Of a DNA stretch of 64,000 nucleotides, positions 22,440-36,099 are shown piece after piece. Positions within the stretch are counted from its first letter, which is position 1, and the number at the start of each line of letters is the position of its first letter. The notes beneath the pieces are model-generated. The model made no database searches. It was given only the letters and a program-made list of their open reading frames with translations, and was not told the origin of the DNA. A program made the position numbers and the translations under genes. The stretch lies in the NCBI GenBank assembly GCA_029339505.1, contig JAQISU010000192.1, positions 2,100,001 through 2,164,000 of the forward strand. Reading direction: 5' to 3'. The DNA comes from Unio delphinus. Taxonomy: Eukaryota > Mollusca > Bivalvia > Unionida > Unionidae.

Positions 22440-23660
22440 GGGTGTGTCGAACCCCAGAATCGGGGAAATATATACTACGTATCAGACGATGTTAGTCAGT
22501 CTAGGAAGATCTCTGCAAGAGACGGTCAGCATTACTAAGTCCAACATAGGAGAAGACTCCGAAGGTATTTTTACAGCAGTGCCTTCGTAACAATAAGCTC
22601 AGGAAAGTCCGCCGGAAATCAAACGGCAGAAGCACGCCAAAAACACAAGGTATTTAACTCAAATTCACCTTTATCATGATGTAATGTATATGATGTTTTT
22701 CTTTATCATAGATGCATAATGTATCGATACTATGATACAAATAGTTCGGTATTACATTGATTTAATAACATACTTTGATATGTTTCTTTGTTACAGATGC
22801 ATGATGTGTTCATATTTTTGTATGGATAGTCGGTTTTACAGTGATTTAATAATGTATTTTTGAATTCTGAATTAGCATTTTTTACCTTATATACTTAGGT
22901 AGGTAAATGGGTGGTGTAGAAAACCCGCCGTGTACATTTATGATTGGAAAGTGTTACATTAATTTGAATTTATCATATTAGTGAACATGGATTGTGTGTT
23001 ATGATATATTGCCTCACATTACGTAATGATTTACGGGAATATATGACTTTCCCAAATTCTGACGTCGATAATTAGCAGTATAGCTCTATTGATATGAAGA
23101 CTTGTGTAGTATTTGTTAGCCGTATAAATGATAACACTGATAGTAAGATCTGATTGTTCGAACCTGAAGACGGATGGACAATCTCAACTCTTAAAGTAAC
23201 GAGATACTTAGGGCGTTTTACCCTTTTCTTTTACAAGGAGAATAGTTTGTTTGAAGATCGAGTAAGAAATAGCGAGGAAGTCGAAATTCAGAGACGGAAA
23301 AAGAAGTTGGAAGACAGAGTTGTGTAATCCCACGTACAGCAAAAGGGCAAGCTCAAGTTGAGACAAACGCAGAAGAAAAAAACAGTCGTCGAACAAGGTC
23401 ATTGTGAATTTCCCAAGCAGTTCGATGTTAATGAACACTCGATTTCGTGATGAAATTTATTATCAGTTATTAACGGCTAAATTCATCTATTTTTATTAGT
23501 GTTTGGAGTTTAATGAATGTATCCATTATTTTAAAGCTTCAGTTTATGTATTTCTGAACTAAGTGTATTCAGAAAGAAAGAAATTGTAATTTACAGTGTC
23601 ATTCTTTTCTTGATTGTATTTTAATTAAATTCGTAATTTTATCTTACGGGGGCTCGTGTG
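22440..23660 (+). other. Promoter/leader-like noncoding segment
   Basis: A TATA-like aaatatatac at about 22466-22476 is followed ~30 bp on by ttagtcagtctagg, a possible start. A leader then ends at a donor-like acaag|gtattt (about 22649). Two diverged ~100-bp direct units follow (about 22690-22780 and 22790-22860). The segment ends near 23648 in acgggggctcgtg, similar to the tgggggctcgt at 51240. A long terminal repeat plus leader is one reading; a lone 5' untranslated exon is another. Inference only. Confidence 0.25.
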
Positions 23661-24746
23661 TTGTTTTGTTCAAGATACCTACTCAAGATTACTATATCCA
23701 TTTGAACCGGGCAAATTACACCGTAGAGGTCGTCCCTTAGATAAACGAGTATTAGTGGGAGGCGGTTTTCGAGTGTTGTTTGTACAAGTTGCGCAATACC
23801 TCTGACCAGCGGCTTGTGCAATATTGTACTAATAGCGCTTGATAACCGAGCAGACCCTTACAAGCAGTAATAGAACATGCTTTTGATTGAATTCAACTGA
23901 AATCTCCGCAGAGTACTCATCTTACCTGTATGATATTATTTATTCGGATTTATACAGATTCTGTCAGCATTATCGAGCATTCTTCTGTGTAATTCAGGGA
24001 TAGAACTTTACGTTCTGTTTGGTGTATATTATTGTACTCCTCCATGATTGATTATATATATATGTATCCTCATTTTTGTCTAAGTTAATTTCAATCAATG
24101 AAAATGTCTCTTACAATAGTGGAGGCAGTACTTTAATAAATAAATACACAGTAAATAATTTATTTATCAACTGAAATTTGTGTGCTAATTCTATCTCTAA
24201 GTTTCTTTTAAGTGTAATCATCATAAATGCAATGTGTCCTCTTGTAATTAAACGTAAAATGCGTCGATTTTTCTTAACAGCTATGTTCGCGCGCTTTTCT
24301 CCGAGAACTTAATTAAGTGCCGACGGTGTTTTGATAACTGACTTGTGGAAGTATTTGTTGTATTAAAATTTAGTGACCCCTGTCGTATGTCGTGTGAACT
24401 CGCTTCATTTGATCAATCGAACAATGTTATAAATGTTATTGTCTATGTAACATAAACTACCTTAAATGGGAATTAGACTCATCAAGAAAATAAAAAGCAT
24501 TGACGTGTTACAGATTTTTCGCGTACACATGTGATGGTTCTTGAAACCAGTTGGAACGATCTTTTACAAGTTAGACAGTATGAAAATAAATTGTATGTTA
24601 AGAAATAACGAACAACTTCATTAGAAAAAGCGTGTTATTAAAAATTATTATCGACGTGATTGTAAAATGTGGATTCAGTCAGAAATTGCTTTTTTTTTTC
24701 ATTCCCTATCTCCAAGCAGATTTTGACAGAGGTGAAAAAAGTCAGA
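23661..24746. other. No recognisable feature
   Basis: Loop sequence downstream of the HECT stop codon on the minus strand. It could include that gene's 3' untranslated region, but no poly(A) signal can be assigned with confidence. Confidence 0.4.
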
Positions 24747-25171
<425 letters not shown>

Positions 25172-25586
25172 CTAGAATACGAAATGAAAATTTTAAAAAG
25201 AAAACTTGCAGTATAGTGAAATGGATACCAAATATTCATAAATGTTTTATCCCAAGGCCAAAGATAAAGACTAATCGGAGTGAATTCGAGTGTAATTCAA
25301 GTTTTGAATGTGCATAGTGAATGCCGTTTACAGTGTGGTGAATACAAACATAGGGGATGGTGGCTGCGTGCTGATGAGTGATTGTTCTAGCATTCTGTTC
25401 AGGACTGGGTTTCATACAATAAACATTACATCAAGTTTGTTATTTAATAAAATTATAATTGTTGTTTTCACATGTTAATATCGAATATATTTCATGTGAA
25501 ACAAAAAGCAATATATTTTATTTTTGAACATGTGACTTCAAACCCACTCAAATGTAAATGTCACATTTTTTACACTACACTATGAG

Positions 25587-25589
<3 letters not shown>

Positions 25590-25675
<86 letters not shown>
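25590..25675. repeat. (TA)n microsatellite
   Basis: About 42 TA units. Confidence 0.99.
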
Positions 25676-25678
<3 letters not shown>

Positions 25679-25859
25679 AGAGAACCGTCATTAGTGTGTC
25701 ACGGTGTATTATTTTGTTGATAAACACAGACGGTGATTCAAGATAAGGACCAGTTGTGTGCATTAAATAGCAATCAAGCAAGCAACAAGAATTTAAAAAA
25801 ATGTAAAATGCATTCTCAGTCTATTGCAGAAATTTATTCGTTGATCATTGTAATGGAAG

Positions 25860-28340
25860 CTGAATACTAGTGTACTTAGACTACCAGAACTACAAATTGA
25901 AATTAAATATGAAATAGATTCCTTTTATTTTGAAAATTTAAAATCCTGGGATAATTTAAAAGAAAAAATTTAAATCAATATGCCAGAAATACTCCAGACT
26001 TCAAAGTAAAAATAATCAGATTTTAGAAAAAGAATGTAAGAGAATTTTAGAAAACACAAATACTTCGAACGAACAGAAAACCAAATATAAAGAAACATTA
26101 GATAACTTAAAGAAATATAAAAGTGATGGAGATAAATAAAGAGCTAGATTTTACCATGATATTTATAATTTAGGAAGAAAAATATATAAGAGAGAAGAAC
26201 TAAAAAAATGGAAATGAAAAACAAATAACTAAACTGAAGATCAATAACTCTATTACAGAAGATAAAAAGAAATTATGGACAACATTAAAAACTTCTATAC
26301 AAAGCTATATCAAAGTAAACACATACCTGAAGAAAAAATAAATAAATACCTAGAAAATATAACACTCCCTGTTATTTCTGAAGAAGATAAAGAAATGTGT
26401 GACAATGTTATTGGAATATTAGAAATAGATGAAGCCATTGATAGTCTATCTAAAAATAAAACTCCTGGTTTAGATGGACTAAATGCAGAATTTTATAAAA
26501 AATTTAAAATTCAACTTTTACCAATTTTGCAAAATGTAAATAATTACATCCTTCATTGTGATATGAGTAACTCAATGAGGACAGGCTTAATCACTCTCCT
26601 ATATAAACAAAAAGGAGAAGCTACTGAATTAAAAAACTGGAGACCCATATCTCTACGTAAAAAATATAGACTACAAAATATTAAGTACAATTTTGGCAAA
26701 TAGACTAAAACACACGCTAAATGACATAACCATGAATAACCAATCTTGTGGAGCATTAGGAAGGCAAATATTTGACAATATCCTATCTATTAAAACAACT
26801 ATTGAATACATGGAAAATAATAACTTTGGTGGTGCCTTGATACTCTTTGACCAAGAGAAAGCTTTTGATAAAATTGAAATAAACTTCATAATTAAAACTC
26901 TTGAGAAAACGGCTTTGGTCAGACTTTCATTAAATGGATTAAAATATTGTACAACCAAATCAAATCTAAAATCCAAATTAATGGGGCACACAATGCTGCT
27001 TTCCCTGTCACAAGGTCAGTTCGACAGGGATGCCCAATATCAATGCTACTATATGTTATTGGAATAGAAACACTAAATGTCTCTATCCAAAATGATGAAT
27101 TAATAAAAGGCATCACACTCCCTAATATGAATAAACTAACCAAGACCTTTCTACATGCAGATGACATATCAAACTTCATTACAGCCTACAACTCATATGA
27201 TAATCTAATTAACCAATTTAAAAACTTCAGTAATGCATCTGGGTCTGAACTAAATCAGGAAAAAACAGAAATATTAATTATTGGAGATTGGACACAAAAT
27301 AAATATTTAACACTTCCAAAGGAAATAATCAAACAATATGTAAAAGTACTAGGAGTATACCTGGGTAAAAATAATAAAATAAAAAATTTACAGCAAATCC
27401 TAAACAAAATTCAGCATCATAAAGAAATATGGAACATGAGAGACTTCACTTTCATGGAAAAAGCACACATAACCAAAAATTATTTGTTTAATTCAATTTG
27501 GCATGAATTTAATATGATAGACTTTGATATATATCATATGGAAAAAATAGAACAATCAACTTACAATTTTTTATTGTCAAAAATAACTAAAATATGTAAA
27601 ACTTCTTTACAATATATTAAAGAACTAGGAGGTATTAATTTCCCTTATTTAAGATTAAAACAAGCTACTAATTACTTATATAGATTAACTTCCCTTGAAT
27701 ATCCACCACAGTATCCCTGGCAAGGCATATATATCTACTGGTTCGGCCTGTCTCTACCACACAATAAAAAGATATATAATAATAACCAAATCTCGAAAAC
27801 CCTAAATCCACCAACATTTCTACACAGACAAATAATGACCTCAAAGAAATATAAATACTGTGACTTAATATGGAAATCTTCCAAAATTTCAGAAATATAT
27901 GAAATACTTAAACAATCCATTTTACCCAAAATTAAAGTTGAAACAAGAATACCATATTTAAATTGGCAAAATATTTGGAGAAATTGGTCCCAAATAAAAA
28001 ATTTCTATCAATTTAACTCAATATTTAACTATTTACATGACATCTGATGGACAGGTGAAGTAGCGTTCAAAAGAAAATTTATTCCTAAAATTCCCAACTG
28101 TATTTTGTGTAAAAAATTTCAAGACAGTAAAGTTCATCTAGTACTTCAATGTAATATTTTCCAATCTGAAAGAGAACGAGTTATAAATAAAATAAGACTT
28201 AAAAATGGTACATTTGAAAAAAAATGCTGTATTATACACTAATAACATAGATGATAAAAGAAACTTTATCAGGAAGTTACAAACTATATAGTAGAGATAA
28301 TAGCAAAAAGAAATAAAACTTTATGGAATTTTTAACTTTA
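25860..28340 (+). pseudogene. LINE reverse transcriptase (L1/Tx1-like), 5'-truncated
   Basis: Coding similarity begins in the linker after the endonuclease domain, which is absent. Readable RT blocks on the plus strand are KTPGLDGLNAEFYKKFK (about 26458), LITLLYKQKGE, NWRPISL, FDQEKAFDKIE, then after a frame change SVRQGCPISMLLYVIGIE and FLHADDISNFI. HADD replaces the usual YADD/FADD of the catalytic loop, which may make it inactive or may be a family trait. The 366-codon frame 26947-28047 runs to the C-terminal domain. After an in-frame TGA a CCHC-like C-terminus (CILCKKF…) ends near 28335. At least two frameshifts make it dead. Confidence 0.88.
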
Positions 28341-29719
28341 AAACTTTACTGAAAAGCTTAGGGGTGGGTGAGACTACATATTGGAATTGCATAATACACT
28401 GGATAGCCAAATGGCTTGTTGTAAGACACCAGTTGTGAACTGTAACATCATTGTGGAATCTCTCACTCGCATTAATGGTATTTAATATTAATTCTTAATT
28501 CAAAATTTTCTATAAAGCATGTATGTTTAAAATAATATGTCATGTTGTATTATATACTATATTCAACGCACGCAACATATTTCTCTTTGCTCTTTACTTC
28601 TATCTGAGCTCAATAAAAATAAATAATAATATAAATAATTTATAATGAAAACCCAAAATTACACTATAAGAAATAATCCTTGACTTGATTTATTAAAGAT
28701 GGGATTACATAATGGATTGCATAACACTCTGGAAAGCCAAACGGATAGTTGTATAACGCCAGATGTGGCCTGTGTTTTCATTGTGTGATTACCTCTCCAC
28801 TCTATAGCTTGACCTAAATCTATACGGAACTAAAACGACTATGTGACCAAATACTACAAATTAACAAAAACTACACAATGAGAATACCAAGCGACTGAGA
28901 ATTTCTCTTTACACAATAAGGAGAATAACTCAATAATTAAGAAATAAATTTTACTTAAACAACTTATTACCTTATTTGATAAAATAAATGCCAACTAATA
29001 CAAATAATGAGTCGTCTCAAATAGATTCTATTGAGTAACTCCCCAATTAATTGTGCTGCCCTCTGTAGGTATAAACATAGACAAGCTTAGTTTTATTCCT
29101 TCTTCTTTCTCTCATTTCGCTTTGTGTGCTAAGGTACATAAGAGCAAATAAGCAAATAATAAAGCCAAGGTTTTATTAACATACTATATCAAAAATCACT
29201 CAACAGTTTACTTTCAACTGTACTAAATTTATTTCTAACAACTACACCTTTTATTTTAAAACGACTTTAAATTGATTAATCTAACTTTTTGGTGCAAAAT
29301 GCTCTCGGATACTTCAAAACAGTCTAATCTAGACTAATTTGGCTAAAATGGAAACAACCGCTATGGAATAGGACATCCGAATGAACAACAACAAAAAACA
29401 CATTGCTACTAGACATAAATATTTTGGAAATGCCACAGCATATAAACAAAATTATTAGATAACACCAATACATAACCTATTTAAATAAACTGCACCATTC
29501 GATTGTTTATGTCTTTTATTTTCACTTTTTTTTAGTAACTATAAAACAAATTTTCAAAATTTCACAATAAAACTTTTTACATGGTCTTATAACTCAAAAA
29601 AATATGACTTTAGATAGTGCCGTCCATACAACTACACTGTACAACAAACAGAATAAAAATAAAAAATACATACACAATGGACAAATGACTTTGGCAAAGT
29701 CAACTCCCCCATCCAACCC
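28341..29719. other. No gene; two diverged ~100-bp blocks
   Basis: Blocks at about 28375-28470 and 28692-28795 are related (ttgcataa-ac-ctgga-agccaaa…). They may be LINE 3' untranslated sequence. The rest is AT-rich and unassigned. Confidence 0.4.
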
Positions 29720-30600
29720 TGATTAAATACACCAACATTTTAAACAGGTTTAAGGAACTTAAAGCAGAGCCAAAGAATAGCTTGGCAAGGTCTCTATATA
29801 TATTTCCTAGGGCTCTCCATGAAGCAGAGAACAGACATATACAAAAACAATAATCTAGTTAAGTTAATAGAGATGCCAAGGAAATTAAGATCCATAAAAT
29901 AATTGTTACTAAAATATAGGGACGCAAAAGAATTATGGGAAATTGACACAAAATCAACATACAAATGGATAACAGACCACACAATAAATAAGGAAAAAAA
30001 TAATATAGAACAGAAACACATTACCGTAGATTGGGATAGGGCCTGTGTAAACTGGGTCAGACTTAAATCACTTAAAATGAAAAGTATCCTGTTCAAATAC
30101 ATGCATGATGCGTGGTTGACAGGAGACTTCGGAGTGCGACGGCATATGGTCAGAGTATCGCCAAAATGTCCATTGTGTAAAAATGTACCTTTTACAAAAA
30201 TTCATACTATGACTAATTGTGAAAAAAATAAAACAAAGAATTGAAATCATTGGAAAAATTAAAAATACACAGCAATACAATAACAATTTTTTTATTTTGA
30301 TGGGATTTATAACACTAAACTACGGGATGAAATAGCAGATTTCATAGTTAGGAGTATGAGAGCATGCGGACAGATAATTGTTATAGAAAAAAAAAAAACG
30401 TTAGATAGAAGGGAAAGAGGGCCCTCAAGAGGATACTGGTGACCTACAAAGAAAATTTAAAAAATGTACAGATCTAGTTTCGATCAAAGTAGTCCTATTG
30501 GATAAATAAGGAAGATTACAAAACATGGAACATAATAGTACAAGCACTAAAACCAAAAGGTTGGTAACAACCATTTAAAAATAACTTAATTACACCATGT
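29720..30600 (+). pseudogene. LINE C-terminal fragment, second family member
   Basis: The plus strand reads ILNRFKELKAEP, then LLKYRDAKELWEIDTKST (about 29905) and LKSLKMKSILFKYMHDAWL, ending in a C-C-H-C-type finger (CPLCKNV…HTMTNC). It matches the minus-strand copy at 19.4-19.9 kb much better than the LINE at 25.9-28.3 kb, so the loop contains LINEs of at least two lineages. The RT core is missing. A 3' untranslated region may run to about 31050. Confidence 0.78.
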
Positions 30601-31348
30601 TTTGTACCAAATTCAAAAGGATTAAAATGTTTTAAATTTTAAATATATAAGAAACAAAGACCCTTTAGGGGGCTGTTTTTAAAAAAATAGAGAAAATTAT
30701 ACAACTGGGAAATTTGATCTAGGACGGCTATCCTAACAAGACACAATGTATATATATATATGTATACATATAGCACATACAAATAGCACAACACAAATAG
30801 CACACAAAGGTTACAGGGAACCCCTAGCCAGGGTTAATTCTGAAATTTTAAAGGAGGCAGGAGACCCATGATGGGCCTCAAAGCCCTGGACACCCCTCTA
30901 TAGAAACATTAGGGACCAAAATATCCCTCTGTTAGTATATAATCCCGACGGGAAAAAAGTAAGGTTAGGGTAAATTTGAAGAAAAAGTCTAAAAAAAAAC
31001 ACAAAACAACACATCAGGTGGAACACACTCATGCATAAACATACTTTTTTCTAGTTTTTTTTAATAGGGGAGGGGTGCCCCCCAAAAGAAGAATATTAAA
31101 GTTATTGATAGTTAGAACACGACGTCTCATCTTATGTTTTAACGCAATACCACAACACAGTGTTAGCCTAATTATAATTAGCTTTAAATATCACTCAACT
31201 GTTCTTGACAAAGAAATTAATGAGACATGCTACACTGGTCTAGAACTGATTAACATCAACAGCTGGTTTTACATATTAATTTCACGCATTTCTCTTTGTT
31301 TTCCACCTTTGGTTCAATGTTAATTTCTCTTTGCATTTTGTAATAATA

Positions 31349-31668
31349 ATTTGTTTGTTTGATTAGGATTTTTAACGTAGCTTTAACAATTTTTCAGTCA
31401 TATTGCTACGATGTCTGCAAAAAGGCAGTTTATAGTGATGTCTAGCACTGAGACATCATGCCGCAGACATGTAGCATGATGTCTCACCCAGTCACATTAT
31501 CCTGACACCAGGCCGACCAGTCCTAACACTAACCTCTTTATGCTGAGCGTCAAGCGAGGCAGCTGTTAGTACCATTTTTGTAAGTTTTTGGTATGACTCG
31601 GCCGGGGATCGAACCGACGACCTCCCGCTTCCGGGGCGGACGCTCTAACCACTAGGCCACAGGAGCGG
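31349..31668 (-). mobile_element. tRNA-derived SINE (family 2)
   Basis: Well-preserved minus copy with the head at 31600-31668 (box B complement gatcgaacc, box A complement ctctaaccactaggccac). An exact 11-bp duplication ttgtaataata lies at 31338-31348 and 31669-31679. Confidence 0.95.
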
Positions 31669-31698
31669 TTGTAATAATAAAATTAATATTATTATTGA

Positions 31699-31700
31699 TG

Positions 31701-31762
<62 letters not shown>
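31699..31762. repeat. (ATA)n microsatellite
   Basis: About 21 ATA units immediately downstream of a SINE target duplication that itself reads taataata. Confidence 0.98.
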
Positions 31763-32000
31763 CTTTTGTGATGATGGTAACACAATTAGTACCGAAACTA
31801 ACTTCATTTGTGGCACTTTTTTATATACATATATATGTAGAGGCAAATATATAAAATACAGTTGAGAAACAAACATCATACAGAAAAGGTATAAATTATT
31901 AGGAACACAGGAACAATTAAGTGTTGATATAGCACAGAAAGCATTGTGTACACCACATGCAAGATTTAAAGCTTTTCATTCAAAAGACACACGCACGGAC

Positions 32001-32027
32001 ACACACACACACACACACACACACACG
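32001..32027. repeat. (CA)n microsatellite
   Basis: About 13 CA units. Confidence 0.95.
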
Positions 32028-32029
32028 TA

Positions 32030-32816
32030 CACACACATGGGCTAGCTGAACATAACTGGTTATATACATTATTTATATTCTAGCCATTGCAAACGCCTGT
32101 GATGAAAGGAATGGTTCTTCTTTAACATCTAAGGGTGGCCAGTTCCAAATGACTGGACCCAAAGTTTTTTTTTACAATTCCATTTCGGGCTTAGAAAGAA
32201 GAAAGTTATAATTTGGTATAGAGCATATTATCGATGGACCAGAAACTGTATCGACATAATTGGTCTTTTTATTGAACATAGTGTTTATATAGTTTGGCGT
32301 CGAATCATTAGAAACTAAGTCTTTGTACTATGAACACATTTCTTTCAGAAAAATTACCACGTATGATGTTGTCACTCATATTTATACGTAATTTTAATTT
32401 CATGCCATACACTATCATTATTCTCATCGCGTTCTAAGTCATACTTGCTGTACATACATATTGATTGGAATGCATATATCGCTCTCCTTTTCATGATACA
32501 TTTTCTCAGTGCGCGCCTGCGCATGTGATACTGCTGACATATATACAAATTTTATTTAATAAAAATTATGATAAAAGTTATAGCTCGCTACTGTAGTTAT
32601 TCTTCAATAACAAAACATTACAATCACCATCACTGTTTAGCACCACTTAGACCAATAACTGGTGGCGCCTCATGTCATGTCAGAAAATGCGAAGAAGTGC
32701 TTGTAGGTGTGTACAGCACCAGAATAAAACAATATCAAGAGAATAAATTAAAGACACCAAGAGCACAAATATCATGTTCAACAACAACAACAGCAACAAT
32801 AATAAAAATAATAATA
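32030..32816. other. No recognisable feature
   Basis: Unassigned loop sequence between simple repeats. Confidence 0.4.
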
Positions 32817-32851
32817 TGAAGAAGAAGAAGAAGAAGAAGAAGAAGAAGAAG

Positions 32852-32881
<30 letters not shown>
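32817..32881. repeat. (AAG)n microsatellite
   Basis: About 21 AAG units, 48 bp before the right inverted arm begins. Confidence 0.98.
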
Positions 32882-32882
<1 letters not shown>

Positions 32883-32928
32883 TACTTGACATAATAAATC
32901 TGATAATGATGCAGAAAGTTAGATTTTC

Positions 32929-35332
32929 TTAAACTCTACGGTTTCGCTTGTTTCTCTTACTTAGTTTAACACCATAAAGTTGTAACACTTCATATAGACC
33001 GAAACTTAAAGTATCAAGACATGCAAATGGTTGATACACGTTCCATGTTGATTTGTTTCATCTATATGGAGATGTAGACCGTTTGTCTTTCTAAGGGCTC
33101 ACCATATACAACTTTACAAATATGGAAGTCTTTGTAGTGTTGAAACATATATCGAAAGAAAGATAGAAGCAATGGAATCTATTTCTTTTCTTCTTTCTGA
33201 ATTATCCCAGGATCATGTTTCTATGATTTTTGTAAAATATTTTCTGCTTTCACAACTTTTCAAGGAACTTTACAAAACCATATATTATCATGAAGGTTCC
33301 ATCTTCGTTTTTATTAAAAAGTAGACGCACCAGAAATAATGTGCAGATGGAAATTGGAATGGAATTATGAAACTAACTGACATTAATAATTCATTCAAAC
33401 TAGATATTCTTATAAAATACAAAGTTATTATTTTGTTACTAGGTTTTATATATATTGGAAGATAAAAGACTAAAAGTTTGGCTTATGAAAAAAAGATGAA
33501 ATGTGTACAGAAATAGAAACTAAAAAAGAATAACTTTTTAATTAGTATGCAAATTGATAAACATTGTTGCACGAATGTTGCATGCACAAGGTTCGTGTAA
33601 ATTTTAATCATCAACTGTTATAAACTTCCATGTTCATATCATTTCAAAAACTTTATTTTTTTATATTTAAAATTATTTATTTCAATTTAATATTTTAATA
33701 TTTTAATGGTCATAGTTTCTTCAGTGTGTTACTTCTAATATACATATAGTCATATATTACCGTTTACTGGTAATACATTTAAATTATAGCCACAAAAAAA
33801 ACAATGTCATTCCTAAAGTACATCCGCCTTTATAGTGACCAATATATAAGAAATAAAGCATCATATACACAGAGTTTCTTGATATCTGGAAGCCTCTAAA
33901 ACTGACAGGATTATACAATTTTGGAGACAACGCTGTTATTAGTTTTATCTTAAAATTATTCAGTACTAAAAAAATTAAAAATAAACCTTGGACGAATAAC
34001 GAGTATGCACGTAGGGACGGTAATGTAAAATATACCAAAAGTGACGGGAAACAAATTTTTGGCTTAGTGTGTAAGGTCATTAAACATGTTAATTAATAAT
34101 GATCAAATAAAATCAAGATTTAATCTCTTTAGTTGATAGATCTCGCTTTGTTGAAGCAGAAGAAACTCGCGCAGTACAGGGCAGAACTTGAAGAAAGAAA
34201 AAAATACACGCACATTCATTAATGTGGATAAAATCACTTTATGCTGATTGGAAAACGTGGCTCTTGTTTATAAAATACGAAAAGAAATACTTGCCTTTGC
34301 TATGCTCTGCAACTGTCCTATGCAAAAATCTCAGCCGAATGCTGAAAATACGACCGTCGATTCCGTTTCGGGGTGCTGACATCTTACGTCATAGATAACA
34401 GCGCCCCCCTGTGATTGTTTGGATTTACGCTAGTTGATTCGTAGTTTGATCAGATGGTTTACTTTCAATACGTTTCATTTAATACCACATCATTTGGAAT
34501 ATGAGCTGATCATTCCATTCTGCTCTTCAGACCATTTCAACTAATGCCAGATCATTTGGAATCTGAATACATCATTTCTTTTTTGGGGTTAAATCATTTA
34601 ATTCAAGACTACATAATTTCATTTAATACTACGTCATTCGGAAGCAGAATTCATCAATCCGTTTTGTTATTTAAATCATTTAATTTAATATCATATTATT
34701 TGGAATCTGAATTCATCATTTCATTTGTTGAGTTAAATCATTTTATCTCATACTACGTACTTTCATTGAATAATATATCGTTTGGAACCAGATTTCATTA
34801 ATCCGTTTTGTCCTTTAAATCATTTTATTTAATACCAGATGATTTGGAATTTAAATTCATGATTTCATTTGTTGAGTTAAATCATTTCATGTTAGACTAC
34901 ATCATTTTATCTAATAGCACGTCATTTGGAAGCATATATCATCATTCCGTTTTGTTCTTTAAATCATTTTATTTAATACCAGATCATTTCATTTAACGCC
35001 ACATCATTTGAAATCTGAATTCATTATTTCATTTTTGGGGTTCAATCATTTCATTGCATGCTACATCATTTCATATCACATAACATCATTTGGAATCTGA
35101 ATTGATCATTCCGTTTGTTGGGTTAAATCATTTCATCTCACACTTGATCATTTCATTTAATACCAAGTCATTTGAAACTTGAAAGCATCATTCGGTTTTG
35201 TTCGTTAAATCATTTCATGTGACACCACATCATTTGGAATCTGGATTGATCATTTCATTTGCTAGGTTAAATCATTTGATTTCATACCAGATCAGTTGAT
35301 TAATGTAATTTTGGCGGCGACGGCTGCCCATA
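32929..35332 (-). repeat. Right 2.4-kb inverted arm
   Basis: Reverse complement of 14715-17120, from ttaaactctacgg at the inner edge to cggctgcccata at the outer edge. Differences include point changes and a shorter (attaaaat)n stretch near 33690. No clear target duplication is seen outside the arms: the left flank ends ttta and the right flank begins gatt, so only a TA duplication is conceivable. Confidence 0.93.
33784..34080 (-). other. 98-codon ORF in the right arm, broken in the left arm
   Basis: The ORF begins MTLHTKPKICFPSLLVYFTL and ends GHYKGGCTLGMTLFFLWL, with two hydrophobic stretches. The left arm carries the equivalent sequence but with stops in the middle. No family is recognised. 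It may be chance or a captured exon. Confidence 0.25.
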
Positions 35333-36010
35333 GATTTGGACACCCCACAAACGAAATGACTAGAGTATCGATAAATGGACCACTACTTGATTTTGTTCAA
35401 ACCGGATTCGTTCGTATTATATCATTCGAGTCTCCAAAGAGTCTTCATCCAGTTTGTTGTATTTAGTTTGGTAGGCACTTTTCAGAAACCGCTGGGCACC
35501 AATAGTTTTATTACGATATATCAATGATTGTAAAATACTGATATCGCTGATGGTAAGTGAAGCAATAATATCATATTGGAAGTAGACCGAAGTTTGGTTA
35601 CCACCCCTTGACCATAAATCATCAAAAGACCTGGGTAGAAGAATAATCGGTATGTTTACTCAAGGTGGGGCATATGATCACAAAACGACATTATGCACGA
35701 CTACTGGTAAATGATGCTAAATGTGATTTTGTAATCGCAAAAGCAACTAAGAGAGATATATTTATAGTGGAGAAAATGCTTACTTGTCTAACGGAACACG
35801 ATTTGGTAAAATTGTTGGTTATATCGATAATATATCGCCTCAGTATAAACATCTAAGATCGTATATGCTCGCTTATGTTTCTATAAATTTATTATCAATG
35901 ATAAATAGATTTCATACCACTTAAGTCAATGTTGCAACGGATTCATTTTATATCGAGAAAAAAAGCAGGATTAGTGACTCGTTTTACAAGTACTGAAGTA
36001 CAGTGGGGTT
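35333..36010 (+). pseudogene. B-type DNA polymerase remnant (C-terminal part)
   Basis: In changing plus frames the region reads FGHPTNEMTRVSINGPLLDF next to the arm, then a block around 35640-35850 containing LTCLTEHDLVK. Then come LAYVSINLLSMINRF and VATDSFYIEKK (35931-35963), which I read as the DTDS-like metal-binding motif C of family-B polymerases. At least three frame breaks and an in-frame stop are present. Inferred role: replication polymerase of the Polinton-like element. The N-terminal exonuclease and palm blocks are not visible. The identification rests mainly on motif C and the neighbourhood. Confidence 0.5.
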
Positions 36011-36099
36011 CGTGAAGAATAAAACAAGAAATGTTATATAAATATTCTGAATAAGCAGATGTTGAAATCAATGATACTTATCATAAAACTAATCAGATA

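Noticed and set aside
31652..32892. Poly-Ile and poly-Phe/Leu frames
   Set aside because: Translations of (ATA)n and (AAG)n arrays.
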